Positions 11,467-20,393 are shown, counted from the stretch's first letter. The stretch is 64,000 nt of DNA from Aeromonas eucrenophila (GCF_000819865.1 NZ_CDDF01000005.1:293498-357497), one strand, 5' to 3'. Numbers and translations: made by a program. Notes: generated by a model not told the origin, from the sequence alone.

Positions 11467-11979
11467 TTAATCAATGGCTGATTTTACAGCCTTATAATCC
11501 CAATAGTAAGTCCCATCTTCGTAGTAACACATAGCTACATGTTTCCCAATATTTTTCACTGCGTCTGGGCACTTAGATTTATCAACTGTGGCTGCATTGT
11601 AAAGTACCACAATATTCAGTCCATCTTTGATTGCTTTATCACATTCGTACTCAATATAACTACGGTGATCTACTGAGTACCCTCTAGCACAACTGCCTGT
11701 GTAACTATTGTAACTATCACAATACTGGCAGCGACCACTTCTTGCACTCTTGGTATTTTTCCCAACAATTAACACAAATGTTTTTGATGAGTTGAATCGA
11801 GTAGCAAGAGACGATTTTATGCTGCAATTCAAACTACCATCTCTAGCTTGTGTTAATTCGTGGGCATCAGTGAAAGATAAACTCCAATATTTATTATCGT
11901 TCCAAGCGTGCAACTTTTGGATTGCATCTTGATCTCCATCCCACTCGCCAGCAATGTATGTTTTTGTTCGATAAACCAT
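11467..11979 (-). CDS. thsB: TIR-like protein, Thoeris ThsB
   Basis: A 170-residue protein of the TIR-like (ThsB) family. In Thoeris systems this protein senses phage infection and makes an NAD-derived signal. The N-terminal strand KTYIAGEW is followed by SLSFTDAHE, and FVLIVGKNTK (68-77) matches the TIR strand-C region. RSYIEYECDKAI (106-117) aligns with the TIR helix carrying the catalytic glutamate, here most likely E112. An insertion between these holds CxxC (C84, C87) plus C97 and could bind metal or form disulfides. It is the second gene of a two-gene operon, 38 nt after the macro-domain gene, and has AT-rich codon use unlike its neighbours. Confidence 0.82.
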   Translation of the reverse strand: MVYRTKTYIAGEWDGDQDAIQKLHAWNDNKYWSLSFTDAHELTQARDGSLNCSIKSSLATRFNSSKTFVLIVGKNTKSARSGRCQYCDSYNSYTGSCARGYSVDHRSYIEYECDKAIKDGLNIVVLYNAATVDKSKCPDAVKNIGKHVAMCYYEDGTYYWDYKAVKSAID

Positions 11980-12017
11980 AACTTATTACTCCTTTTATTA
12001 CATATTCAAGAAAACAA

Positions 12018-12869
12018 TCACAATCCATTTCTTGCAGACTGCAGGTCAAACAAGTTAATTTTGTCAATTTTATCTTTATGAATAACTATTGTTAATTTTG
12101 CAGGGTAATTAAAGCGAGTTTCGCTAATTCTGAATGTCCATAACATGATTTTTAATAAGTCTTCGTCAGTAATGTCTCTATGCTCTTTTATTCGTGTTAT
12201 ACCAGAGCCGAAAATCGGGACAGATATACTTCGCTGTGCATAAACTCGATTAACTCTATCCCAAAAATTAATTAAAAAACCAAGGTATTCAGGCATTGTT
12301 AAGCGAGCTTCATTATGTTTATTGAATTTAGAGAATGCCGTTAATAAATAATCTTCATAGACACAAAGCGTTCCTAGTTCATACTTTTGCTTCTTTCCGG
12401 ATAACCGTCCTTCATTCAGCTCGCCAATATCATCTTGATCGAAATGATATTGTGAAATATGGTCATCAATTTGTGCCACAGAACAAGACATATGCTGTGT
12501 TATAAAAATTCCGTTGAGGCTACGATGAGCAATTATTTTGTCATCTACCTGAGTGTCAAAGTATTCATTGAAGGCAATTATCTTGAGCCCATCTTCAGAA
12601 AAGATGTCACCAACTTTAATAGTCACAGTGCTTCCTTCGACAGATAGGTCGATCGACTGAAGTTTATTTGCCTTAATCCATATAACAATATAGACGACCA
12701 GTAAAGTCGCAATGCAGACAAGGCCTGATGGGGTTTTTATTTTTGCCGGAATATCCCAAAACAAAACTACAGCGGCAATGAAAGCAGTAATTCCAGATGC
12801 ATACTTATAAAATTCTTCTTTTATCTTCCTGTCGAAAAAATTTACCTTTGACACGCCTTTTACTCCCAC
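12018..12869 (-). CDS. thsA: Two-TM macro-domain protein, type II Thoeris ThsA
   Basis: A 283-residue predicted membrane effector. Two transmembrane helices (about 24-41 and 47-66) are followed by a macro domain (about 72-270) with VGDIF (86-90), IAFNEYFDTQVDD (98-110), RSLNG (116-120) and the ligand-loop SVPIFGSGITR (216-226). This arrangement is the type II Thoeris effector, whose macro domain is thought to bind the ADP-ribose-type signal made by the TIR partner and then damage the membrane. It lies upstream of the TIR gene in the same orientation. Base composition is distinctly AT-rich, consistent with horizontal acquisition. The first ATG is used; a second Met option is not visible near the N-terminus. 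Confidence 0.82.
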   Translation of the reverse strand: MGVKGVSKVNFFDRKIKEEFYKYASGITAFIAAVVLFWDIPAKIKTPSGLVCIATLLVVYIVIWIKANKLQSIDLSVEGSTVTIKVGDIFSEDGLKIIAFNEYFDTQVDDKIIAHRSLNGIFITQHMSCSVAQIDDHISQYHFDQDDIGELNEGRLSGKKQKYELGTLCVYEDYLLTAFSKFNKHNEARLTMPEYLGFLINFWDRVNRVYAQRSISVPIFGSGITRIKEHRDITDEDLLKIMLWTFRISETRFNYPAKLTIVIHKDKIDKINLFDLQSARNGL

Positions 12870-13547
12870 TCGGATAAATTATTCAAGATGTGTGAAGATG
12901 ATTTAAATAGACATTCATTGTTGTTTTATAGTTGTTAGTGGGGGGAGATTATAAATAACTGTTCCGCAATTTTTACCACATGTCTTGGTAAAATGACTCT
13001 GCATTTTTTGTTCGATATAAATAATCACCTATGACGAGGTCGAAAAATTTGAAGGTCTCACCGTTATGAATCAGATGTAACACTGTCTACTCCCACGCTA
13101 CCGTCCGTGGATTACAGCCTCCAATATGCTCCATTGACCAGCAAGGGCTGCAGCCCATCGCTGATGAATAGGCACCGTATGGCCATGTTAAGCCAATCGA
13201 ATCTGCTCTCACCAGTCAAAAAATGATGCAGCTGTCAGTAATGACTGATTTTTTGCGCTACATCAATAAATGGCAGAGGCAGGGCACAGGATTCCCATCG
13301 CCCCTGATTTTATTGGGGTTGGTGGGTGTGGTGGGGAAGAGGGGCCGGCTTGCCGTTGAGGAAGGGCCGGCTGGGGAGAATCCCGCTTAGCCAATCGGCG
13401 CTATAGTGCGGGCTATGGTGCTCTGTGGCCCTGGCTGGCAAGGCGGGGGATCTGCGGCAACAATCAGCTGTTGCAATAACAGCTATTTGCAAACTATCAC
13501 CATGCAAACAGGTCACCATGCCAACACATCACAATAAGGAACGTCAT
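12870..13547. other. Intergenic region upstream of the Thoeris operon and the PsiF-repeat gene
   Basis: About 680 bp without a credible gene. The left third (to about 13080) is AT-rich like the defence genes and should hold their promoter. The right part returns to high GC. A hairpin-like CAAAAAAT (13218-13225)...ATTTTTTG (13249-13256) lies in the middle and could mark an old transcript end. I found no tRNA, integrase remnant or obvious flanking direct repeat that would explain how the island entered. Confidence 0.5.
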
Positions 13548-13934
13548 ATGAAGCGTATTGCCATCCTGTTCGGCCTGCTCTGCGGCAGCGTGCTGCTGGC
13601 CAATCCGGTCTTTGCCAACGACTCAGCCCAGTTGCAGTGTGAGGCGCAGGCCGCGGTGAAGAAGCTGGCAGGCGCCGCCAAGACCAGCTTTGTGGGCAAG
13701 TGCGTCAAGGATGCTGCCGCGAGCGCACCGGTCAACCCCAAGGCAGCCCAGTGTGAGAAGGCCGCCGCCGACAAGAAGCTGGCGGGGGCTGCCAAGAACA
13801 GCTTTATCCAGAAGTGCGTGAAGACGGATGCAGCGGCCGACAAGGCGGCCCAGTGCGATAAGGCCGCGGCCGACAAGAAGCTGGCGGGCGCCGCCAAGAA
13901 CAGCTTCGTGCAAAAGTGCGTCAAGACGACCTGA
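13548..13934 (+). CDS. PsiF-repeat periplasmic protein
   Basis: A 128-residue exported protein. The signal peptide is about residues 1-23 (ending NPVFA, before NDS). The mature part is three 26-residue PsiF-type repeats at about 30-55, 68-93 and 102-127, each with the form QCxxxAAxKKLAGAAKxSF and a closing KCVK. Every repeat has two cysteines about 20 residues apart, which likely form a disulfide in the periplasm. E. coli PsiF, phosphate-starvation inducible, has two repeats; its role is unknown. Repeats two and three are almost identical in protein and similar in DNA, indicating a recent duplication. The ATG at 13548 is preceded by AAGGA; an upstream in-frame start would bury the signal peptide. 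A terminator follows. Confidence 0.85.
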   Translation: MKRIAILFGLLCGSVLLANPVFANDSAQLQCEAQAAVKKLAGAAKTSFVGKCVKDAAASAPVNPKAAQCEKAAADKKLAGAAKNSFIQKCVKTDAAADKAAQCDKAAADKKLAGAAKNSFVQKCVKTT

Positions 13935-13965
13935 TGCCATCGCTTGGCAGAACGTGCGTGGAAAT

Positions 13966-13990
13966 GGGGGCCTGATGGCCCCCTTCTTTT
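13966..13990 (+). terminator. Terminator of the PsiF-repeat gene
   Basis: A perfect 7-bp stem (GGGGGCC/GGCCCCC) with a TGAT loop is followed by TTCTTTTT. Confidence 0.88.
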
Positions 13991-14120
13991 TGGCTCGACG
14001 ACCCCGTCTTGTCTCGCGAATGCTCGCCGGGCCTATGGCTAGCGTCCAACTTTGGCAACTTCGGCCACCTTGGCTTCTTTCGCCCCTTTGGTCAGGGCGA
14101 CCGTCTGGAGAGCGTTCGGA

Positions 14121-14537
14121 TCAGGGCAGAGTCACCGCCGGGTAGGCTTCCACATAACACTCGCCCAAGGCGCCGACGTAGCTCACGGTGCGGGCGTTGA
14201 AATCGACCTCATAGGTGACGACACCGGCCTGCCAGGCGGCGCTCAGGAACTGCTCGAAGCTGCTCTGGCCCGCCTGATCTGTGCGCAGGGCGCGGATCAG
14301 AGCCTCCTGGTTGAAGCTCGGCACCTCGCTGATGGTGTGTACCAGCGGCATGCCCTGCATCACCACATTGCCATGGGTGGTGAGATAGAGGCTCTGGCAG
14401 GAAGGCAGCGTCCAGCGGTTGTGGGTCACCCCGGCGGCGCGCAGCACCTCGGCGAGATGGGGGAAGCCGCCCACCTCGGGGCGGTTCTCCATGGCGTGTT
14501 GCATGGCAGCGGTCAGGTGATGGATGGCTTGGCTCAT
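14121..14537 (-). CDS. DUF1398 family protein (YbcV-like)
   Basis: A 138-residue cytoplasmic protein similar to the DUF1398 family, including E. coli prophage-encoded YbcV. Conserved stretches visible are RPEVGGFPHLAEVLRAAGV, NRWTLPSCQSLYLT and the C-terminal QAGVVTYEVDFNARTVSYVG followed by YVEAYPAV. The function of the family is unknown. The open frame extends 78 codons upstream, but the conserved N-terminus begins at the ATG at 14537. It is transcribed alone and is divergent from the broken GNAT gene. Confidence 0.8.
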   Translation of the reverse strand: MSQAIHHLTAAMQHAMENRPEVGGFPHLAEVLRAAGVTHNRWTLPSCQSLYLTTHGNVVMQGMPLVHTISEVPSFNQEALIRALRTDQAGQSSFEQFLSAAWQAGVVTYEVDFNARTVSYVGALGECYVEAYPAVTLP

Positions 14538-14715
14538 GGGGATCTTCTGTGGTTGGGCGTGCGAGGCGCACGGGAAGGATGCACGGATTGTGATAGACCC
14601 GCCGGCGCCTTGCAATGGCGGGGAAGGAGCCGGCATGGGGGGAGACCCTTGCGCGCCGGTGCGGTAATCTTCCGGGTCTGGCCATCTGCCCGGCCATGGA
14701 TCCGAGGAGAGAAAC

Positions 14716-15180
14716 ATGCTGGTTCGTGAGGCCAATATCGCCGATATTCCTGCCCTGGTAGCGCTGCGCATGAGGTTATTCTGCGAGCTGGGGGAACTCG
14801 ATACACCGGATGGGGATCCCGCGCTCTGGCAGGCGACCCGGGACTAATTCACCCAGGCAATGGAAGAGGGCAGTGCCCGCTCCTGGGTAGTGGAGACTGA
14901 GGGCGCCCTGGTGGCGTGCGGGACCCTGGCGCTCTTCGTGCGCCCGCCCTATCCCGGCAACCTGAGCGGACGGGAAGGCTATGTGCTCAATATCGTTACC
15001 CTGCCGGCCTGGCGCAGGCGGGGCCTGACCGGGGCCCTGCTCGATGCCATGCTGGTTTATGCCCGTGAGCAGCAACTGGGCAAACTGTGGCTGCATGCCA
15101 GCGACGAGGGCCGCGCCCTCTATGAACGGCGCGGCTTCGTGGCCAACCCTGCCTATCTGGAGTGGTCGCCCGCAGTCTGA
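14716..15180 (+). pseudogene. GNAT acetyltransferase gene interrupted by an in-frame stop
   Basis: Reading from ATG 14716 (ribosome-binding site GAGGAGAG) gives 43 codons of a GNAT N-terminus (LVREANIADIPALVALR), then TAA at 14845-14847. The same frame continues without further interruption for 110 codons to TGA at 15178. The downstream part carries the acetyl-CoA motif LPAWRRRGLTGALLDAML and the closing ALYERRGFVANPAYLEW. The full length of 154 residues is normal for the family. One base change (for example Tyr TAC/TAT to TAA) explains the break. Re-initiation at ATG 14860 could give a 106-residue fragment lacking the first strand and helix. Confidence 0.85.
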
Positions 15181-15461
15181 TGGCCGCCAATCGATCCCCG
15201 CCAAGCCGTGCCTGCCGAGTCACCGTCGTCTGTCGGCGCCCTTCTCACCCTCCCATCGGCTGAATTCCCGCGCCGGGTGATCCTGAATCGAACAGATTAC
15301 GTACTGCCGCCCTCGGCGGCTTCGCCGCATTTTGATACCGGGCGCCAGCACACGACTGAAATGTTATCCGACCACTCTTGCCGCTCTCGCAGTGGCCGAT
15401 ACAGTGGCGCAATGGAAGTGGGTGGCGTAGCCCCCGGATCGTCAGAGAGGCAGGAAGTACC

Positions 15462-16757
15462 ATGTTCAATCACAAAATCAAGGCGCAGCTGCAGGCGTGC
15501 CAGACCCGGCTGGGTGAGCAGCAAGGGCTGGTGGAGGCGCTCAAGCGGGGCGTCGCCACCCTCATCTTCTCCCCGGAGGGGAAGATCCTGGAGGCCAGCG
15601 CGGCCTTCTTGAGCCTGATGGGATATCAGGAAGCCGAGCTGCTGGGGCAGGATCATCGCCTGCTCTGCCCGCCAGGGGTTGCCCAGTCTCCCGACTATGG
15701 GCAGTTCTGGGCCAGGCTCAAGCAGGGACAGCTGCAGTCCGGCCTGTTCGAGCGCCTCGACGGGCGTGGCGAGACGCGCTGGCTGGAGGAGAGCTACAGC
15801 CCCGTCCTGCTGGAAGGGCGGGTGAGTCAGGTGGTGATGGTGGCCACCGACATGACGGCGCGGCAGGGGCGGCTGCAGCATCAGGAGGCGCTGGCCCAGG
15901 CGCTGGACAAGTCCCAGGCGATGATCGAATTCAACCCGAACGGCGACATCCTTAATGCCAACGCCAACTTCCTCGCCTGCATGGGCTACAGCCTGTCCCA
16001 GTTGCAGGGCAAGCATCACAGGATCTTCTGCGACGAGGCCTTCCTGCGCGAGCAGCCCCGCTTCTGGGAGGAGCTGGGCCGGGGCCAGTTCAAGTCCGGC
16101 CTCTTCATGCGATACAACAGCCGGGGGGAGGCTATCTGGCTGGAGGCGACCTACAACCCAGTCCGGGATCCGAGCGGCAGGGTGGTCAGGGTGGTCAAGT
16201 TCGCCAGCGACATCACGGCGCGCATCCACCGCAGCAATGCCACCCGGGAGGCGGCCCAACTGGCCCACAGCACGGCCCAGGAGACGCAGCGCAGCGCCGA
16301 GCAGGGGGCCGAGCTGCTGCGCTCCGTGGTGGAGACCTCGTCCCTCATCTCGGTGCAGGTGGATCAGGCCATCGCCCTCATCGGCCAGCTCAACGAGCAG
16401 TCCAGGCACATCGAGGCCATCGTCTCCACCATCAGCGCCATCGCGGATCAGACCAATCTGCTGGCCCTCAACGCGGCCATAGAGGCGGCGCGGGCGGGGG
16501 ATCAGGGGCGCGGTTTTGCGGTGGTGGCCGACGAGGTGCGCCAGCTGGCGGCCCGCACCTCTCTGTCTACCGGCGAAATCGCCAAGGTGGTGCAGAAGAA
16601 CCGCGAGCTGACCGCCAGGGTGACCGACGACATGGCCGGGGTGGCGGGCAGCGCCGAGCTCGGCAAGCAGCAGATTGGTCGGGTCGATCGGGTGATGGCC
16701 GAGATCCGGCAGGAGGCGAACCGGGTTTCCGAAACGGTCGCCAACCTCTCCAGCTGA
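15462..16757 (+). CDS. Soluble methyl-accepting chemotaxis protein with two PAS domains
   Basis: A 431-residue chemoreceptor without transmembrane segments. Two PAS domains (about 20-130 and 145-260) have [20 protein letters not shown] and [20 protein letters not shown] as matching starts, each ending in a PAC-like TARx segment. The signalling domain (about 275-425) contains the conserved hairpin tip ([20 protein letters not shown], then [15 protein letters not shown]) that contacts CheA/CheW. The layout resembles the cytoplasmic double-PAS receptors of Aer type, which sense redox or energy state through bound cofactors. No C-terminal CheR-binding pentapeptide is present. The chosen ATG follows AGGAAG; a longer in-frame start at 15378 lacks one. 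Confidence 0.9.
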   Translation: MFNHKIKAQLQACQTRLGEQQGLVEALKRGVATLIFSPEGKILEASAAFLSLMGYQEAELLGQDHRLLCPPGVAQSPDYGQFWARLKQGQLQSGLFERLDGRGETRWLEESYSPVLLEGRVSQVVMVATDMTARQGRLQHQEALAQALDKSQAMIEFNPNGDILNANANFLACMGYSLSQLQGKHHRIFCDEAFLREQPRFWEELGRGQFKSGLFMRYNSRGEAIWLEATYNPVRDPSGRVVRVVKFASDITARIHRSNATREAAQLAHSTAQETQRSAEQGAELLRSVVETSSLISVQVDQAIALIGQLNEQSRHIEAIVSTISAIADQTNLLALNAAIEAARAGDQGRGFAVVADEVRQLAARTSLSTGEIAKVVQKNRELTARVTDDMAGVAGSAELGKQQIGRVDRVMAEIRQEANRVSETVANLSS

Positions 16758-16916
16758 TCCGGGCGCCTGCGACGGCATCTGACCAGAATGTGTCTTGCGT
16801 GCGCGGTCAGTCGCCCAAGCTGAATGCCGACTGAATCGCCTCCGGATTGCGAATTGTCTCCCCCTGCCGCCTTGTTTAGGCTGCCGGCTCATTCTTCATT
16901 GAGCGGGTAGAAAAAG

Positions 16917-17474
16917 ATGGCAGTTGGACAGAAAGGCAGGGCCGCGGCACTGCTGCTGGGGATGGTGGCGAGCCTGGGTCTCGGTGGTTGCATGGGGCAG
17001 ATGGGGATCTCCTCCATGTTGACCAAGGGCAACCTCAGCGCGGTGGACAACCGTTACGGTCGCGCCGGCGTCTTCATGCTGCTCTCCCCCGTCTATGCCG
17101 TGGCGGCGACGGCGGACTTGTTTGTGTTCAACACCATCGAGTTCTGGTCCGGCAAGAACCCCATCACCGGCAAGGCGCCGGCGCTGGTGGATCAGAAGGC
17201 CGATACGGTGATCAAGGTCAACCAGCACCTGGACCCGGCCCTCAACAAGGTGCCGCTCGCCATGTTGCCGCAAGGGGTTCGCGAGGTGGAGATACATTAT
17301 CCTGATGCCCACAGCGCCGAGATGGAGATCCACTACCTGGACGGCCGTAACAGCATGATGCGCGGTGAAAAGCGGGGCAAGCAGCTGGATATCTATCTCG
17401 ACGGCAAGCTGGTCTCGACCCTGACCGAGCAGCAGCTGGCCGAGCTGAGCCGGGAGCAGCGCGGTTTCGCCTGA
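16917..17474 (+). CDS. DUF3332 family envelope protein
   Basis: A 185-residue predicted lipoprotein or membrane-anchored protein. The signal is hydrophobic and the lipobox-like LGLGGC gives Cys25. The conserved N-terminal half includes DNRYGRAGVFMLLSPVYAVA and FVFNTIEFWSGKNP, which I recognise as DUF3332; a second hydrophobic stretch (about 50-72) may be membrane associated. The C-terminal half is a small beta-rich domain. The function is unknown. It has its own terminator, and the neighbour yeeA converges on it. Confidence 0.75.
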   Translation: MAVGQKGRAAALLLGMVASLGLGGCMGQMGISSMLTKGNLSAVDNRYGRAGVFMLLSPVYAVAATADLFVFNTIEFWSGKNPITGKAPALVDQKADTVIKVNQHLDPALNKVPLAMLPQGVREVEIHYPDAHSAEMEIHYLDGRNSMMRGEKRGKQLDIYLDGKLVSTLTEQQLAELSREQRGFA

Positions 17475-17518
17475 TCCCCGACCGGTCTTGCATTGGCGGG
17501 TGATCCCCCTGTCAGCCG

Positions 17519-17546
17519 AAAAAGCCCCGCCCTGGCGGGGCTTTTT
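17519..17546. terminator. Bidirectional terminator between the DUF3332 gene and yeeA
   Basis: An 8-bp stem (AGCCCCGC/GCGGGGCT) is flanked by AAAA and TTTTT. The yeeA stop abuts it on the right, so it serves the convergent pair. Confidence 0.88.
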
Positions 17547-18620
17547 CTATTGGCGGGCCGAGGGTTTGCCGTAGGGCTGCAACACCAGCCCGAGCAGGCG
17601 GCTTAACTGAGTGAGCTGCTCGGTGAGCTGCACGTTGAGCCACAGATAGCCGCTGACGGTGGCATCGCCCTCGGCGCTGAGCCGCACCTGGGCGCGAACC
17701 CGGGTGGCCGCCTCGTGCAGCTCGGCGAGGGCCCGTTCGGCTTCCTGACGCGCGCCGCTCTTGAGCATGAGGGCGAGCTGGGTGATCAGTGCCTCGGTCG
17801 CCTGCTGGCAGGCCCGCAGCTCAGGGGTGCTCTGCATCAGGAAGTGGCTCTGGCGATCGTTCCAATAGGTGCTCGCCAGCATCTCCAGGGTGCAGAGGGT
17901 GTTGCGCATGGTGGTCTGGATGGCCTCGAACAGGGGGGCGTTGAGCCGGGTCTCCTTGACGGCAGGGGCCAGCAGGGGGCGCAGGCTGACCATCTTGGCG
18001 AGCAGGTGCGCGTGATTGCGGGTCAGCTTGGGGCGTTCGAGCACGTTGGGGGAGAGGTGAGTGTGATAGAGGCGATGGGCCATCATCAGGGTGTCGTGCA
18101 TCTGCAGCCGCCAGTGGGTATAGGCCCGCTGGGGATAGATGCTGCAGAACATCAGCGCCAGCAGGGAGCCCAGGATGACGTCGCCGCTGCGCCACAGCGC
18201 CGTCTCTATGTCTCCCGGCGCCCCTCCCATGATGACGCCCAGGGTGATACCGATGAGCAGCCCCACATAGGGGCGCTTGCCGAGGGCCAGGTAGCCGCAC
18301 AGGAACATGATGGCGCAGCTCCAGACCAGCATCAGCGGCAGGGAGTAGAGCTCAAGATAGAGCGCCACCACGCCGCAGGCCGCGCCGAAGATGGTGCCGA
18401 CCACCCGTTGCAGGGCCCGTGACAGCACATTGCCCCAGAACGAGATGGGCCCCATCACCACCACCAGGGTGATGAGCGGCCAGGTGCTCTCCGGCAGCTT
18501 GAGCTCCCGGGTCAGCAGGAAGGTGAGGGTGAAGGCCAGGGCGATGCGCAGGCCATGCACCAGGCGATAGCGGCCATAGATCAGCAGATCGAATCGGGAG
18601 AGGGGAGCATTCAGGCGCAA
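17547..18620 (-). CDS. yeeA: FUSC-family inner membrane protein YeeA
   Basis: A 357-residue membrane protein of the aromatic-acid exporter/FUSC group. The N-terminal half has about six hydrophobic segments (residues 20-165), with PESTWPLITLVVVMGPISFWGN and the conserved RSGDVILGSLLALMF. The C-terminal cytoplasmic half is helical. Length and sequence match E. coli YeeA (352 residues) along the whole chain. Export of an organic substrate is the family expectation; none is established. The gene is monocistronic and 50 bp from the mobB stop. Confidence 0.88.
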   Translation of the reverse strand: MRLNAPLSRFDLLIYGRYRLVHGLRIALAFTLTFLLTRELKLPESTWPLITLVVVMGPISFWGNVLSRALQRVVGTIFGAACGVVALYLELYSLPLMLVWSCAIMFLCGYLALGKRPYVGLLIGITLGVIMGGAPGDIETALWRSGDVILGSLLALMFCSIYPQRAYTHWRLQMHDTLMMAHRLYHTHLSPNVLERPKLTRNHAHLLAKMVSLRPLLAPAVKETRLNAPLFEAIQTTMRNTLCTLEMLASTYWNDRQSHFLMQSTPELRACQQATEALITQLALMLKSGARQEAERALAELHEAATRVRAQVRLSAEGDATVSGYLWLNVQLTEQLTQLSRLLGLVLQPYGKPSARQ

Positions 18621-18672
18621 GGGATAGTCTCATCTCGGGTGGATTGGGTATGTGCCCGCCGCAGGGGCCCTG

Positions 18673-19479
18673 TCAGTCCGGCAGCAGGCGGATCCAGACT
18701 CGCTCGCCTGGGGCCAGGGCACGCCCGCTGGCTGGCCGCTCGATCAGGCAGTTGGGTTGCTGCGAGGTTGAGGAGATAAGAGCATGGGTCGGGCACACCC
18801 GCAAGATGCCGTTGGCGTCCTGCTCGAGATGGCCGGGCAGCAGATCGTCCCCCTTCAGATCCGGTGTTGCCGCCGGTATGGCGACCCAGATGCGGGCGAC
18901 AAGGCGCAGGGGCTGGCGCGCCGCCGAGCCGAAGGCGGGTTGCGATGCTCGCGTATCCGGGGCGGTGTTGCGCTCGGCCAGCCAGCGGCAGATGAAGTCG
19001 GCGATGGCGTCCAGCGCTTCGAAGTCGAAGCGGGGCAGGCTGCTGTGCTGGGGGCTGTCGCTTATCAGGGCCATCACGTCCGGGTCATCCGGGAACAGCA
19101 GGGGTCGGCCGATGGCGCCGCGATGCAGCTCTATCTTGGGAAAGTGCTCGTGCTTGAAGCCCTCGATCAGCAGCAGATCGAGCCGCTCCCAGTCAAAACC
19201 AGCCAGCAGATCGGCGAAGGGCGGCTCGCCGTCCGGGGTCTCGACGATGCGGGCGTGACGCAGGCTGGAGGCCGCCATCACTTGGCCGGCACCGGCCTTG
19301 CGCAGGCGATGGCTGTCCTTGCCCGGCTGATCGATATCGAACTGGTGGTGAGTGTGCTTGAGCACCCCGAGCCGCAGGCCACGTTGGTTGAGCAGGGGGA
19401 TGAGCCGCTCCAGCAACGTGGTCTTGCCGGTGCCGCTCCAGGCGACGAAGCCGAGCAGGGGCAGGTGAGCGGCGATCAT
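18673..19479 (-). CDS. mobB: MobB fused to a MoeA C-terminal domain
   Basis: Residues 1-170 are MobB, the GTPase-like helper of molybdenum cofactor guanylation. The P-loop GFVAWSGTGKTTLLE is at about 11-25, with GVLKHTHHQFDID and LLLIEGFKHEHFPK following. Residues about 188-268 are not part of MobB: LRLVARIWVAI, GHLEQDANGILRVCPT and CLIERPASGRALAPGERVWI resemble domain IV of MoeA. Full MobB-MoeA fusions of around 600 residues are known, but here only the last MoeA domain is attached. The gene overlaps mobA by 4 nt (ATGA), so the two form an operon in the order mobA-mobB. Confidence 0.85.
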   Translation of the reverse strand: MIAAHLPLLGFVAWSGTGKTTLLERLIPLLNQRGLRLGVLKHTHHQFDIDQPGKDSHRLRKAGAGQVMAASSLRHARIVETPDGEPPFADLLAGFDWERLDLLLIEGFKHEHFPKIELHRGAIGRPLLFPDDPDVMALISDSPQHSSLPRFDFEALDAIADFICRWLAERNTAPDTRASQPAFGSAARQPLRLVARIWVAIPAATPDLKGDDLLPGHLEQDANGILRVCPTHALISSTSQQPNCLIERPASGRALAPGERVWIRLLPD

Positions 19480-20123
19480 GCGTGTTCTCCTCCCGCTTGC
19501 TGCTCCCTCGTGCCCAGCAGCCGCGCCTCGTAGTCGGCGAGCTCGCTCGGGCTGTTGAGGTTGATGAAGGCGTCGGGCTGGTCGGCAAAGCTCACCACCG
19601 CCATCCGGTGGCGGGCAAACCAGGCGCCCGTCTTGCGCTCCCCCTCAGCCAGCGCCTGTTGCAGCGAGGGGAGCAAGGATTTGTGCAGCAGGGCGACCAC
19701 GGGTTGCAGATGGCTGCCGTCATGGGCCACCACCAACTCGGCCTCTGGCTGCTCGGCCAGGGCGGCGCGAAAGCGTGCCATCAGATCCGCTGGCAAACCG
19801 GGCCCGTCGCAGGGTACGAACAGCACCCAATCCTGGTGAGCGGCGCTGAGCCCCGCCCGCATGCCGGCAAGCGGCCCTAGGAAGTCGGCGTTGTCGTCAC
19901 CGACCACGGGGGCGAGCGCACCGTAGCGGGTCTGGCTGCGGTTGGCGTTGATCAGCACCTCGTCCACCTGGGGGCGCAGTCGCTCGAGCACATGCTCGAT
20001 GAGGGGCCTGCCCGCCAGGGGCACCCAGCCCTTGTCGTCACCCCCCATGCGGGTGGCTCGGCCACCGGCCAGGATCACGGCACTGACGGGAAAGACGGGG
20101 GGCTGGGGATCGCGGATGCTCAT
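19476..20123 (-). CDS. mobA: Molybdenum cofactor guanylyltransferase MobA
   Basis: MobA transfers GMP from GTP to molybdopterin, giving the guanine dinucleotide cofactor used by DMSO reductase-family enzymes. The 215-residue product has the nucleotide-binding start VILAGGRATRMGGDDKGWVP, the metal-site region FVPCDGPGLP and a C-terminal INLNSPSEL. The start was set at ATG 20123, with GGAG upstream, rather than 14 codons earlier. It is the first gene of the mobA-mobB operon and is divergent from the malic enzyme gene. Confidence 0.93.
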   Translation of the reverse strand: MSIRDPQPPVFPVSAVILAGGRATRMGGDDKGWVPLAGRPLIEHVLERLRPQVDEVLINANRSQTRYGALAPVVGDDNADFLGPLAGMRAGLSAAHQDWVLFVPCDGPGLPADLMARFRAALAEQPEAELVVAHDGSHLQPVVALLHKSLLPSLQQALAEGERKTGAWFARHRMAVVSFADQPDAFINLNSPSELADYEARLLGTREQQAGGEHA

Positions 20124-20393
20124 GGTGCTCCATAGGGTCAAGGGGAGGGCAGTGTGCTCATCCATTCAGACAGGGCCTGGGCCTGCGGAGGCGTTCGCTG
20201 CACCGACAATCCGCCGATCTTGCGCCAAGAGTGGCGCCGGAGCAACCCGCTGTCAGCCCCCATGCCGAGGGCTTTGGCCGCAGGGTATGGCTGAGCTCAC
20301 AAAACCGAATCCCTAAACGTCATATGATCCGAGCCAATCTGGGTCTTGCTCTCCTGCCTAATGGCAACTTCATGTAAATCAAAGAGAATGACT

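Noticed and set aside
13490..13520. Possible Pho box upstream of the PsiF-repeat gene
   Set aside because: CTATCAC and CAGGTCA are not spaced at the 11-nt period required for PhoB binding.
15297..16892. 531-codon open frame on the minus strand over the chemoreceptor gene
   Set aside because: It lies antisense to a clear double-PAS chemoreceptor and has low-complexity, arginine/glycine-rich content typical of antisense frames in GC-rich DNA.
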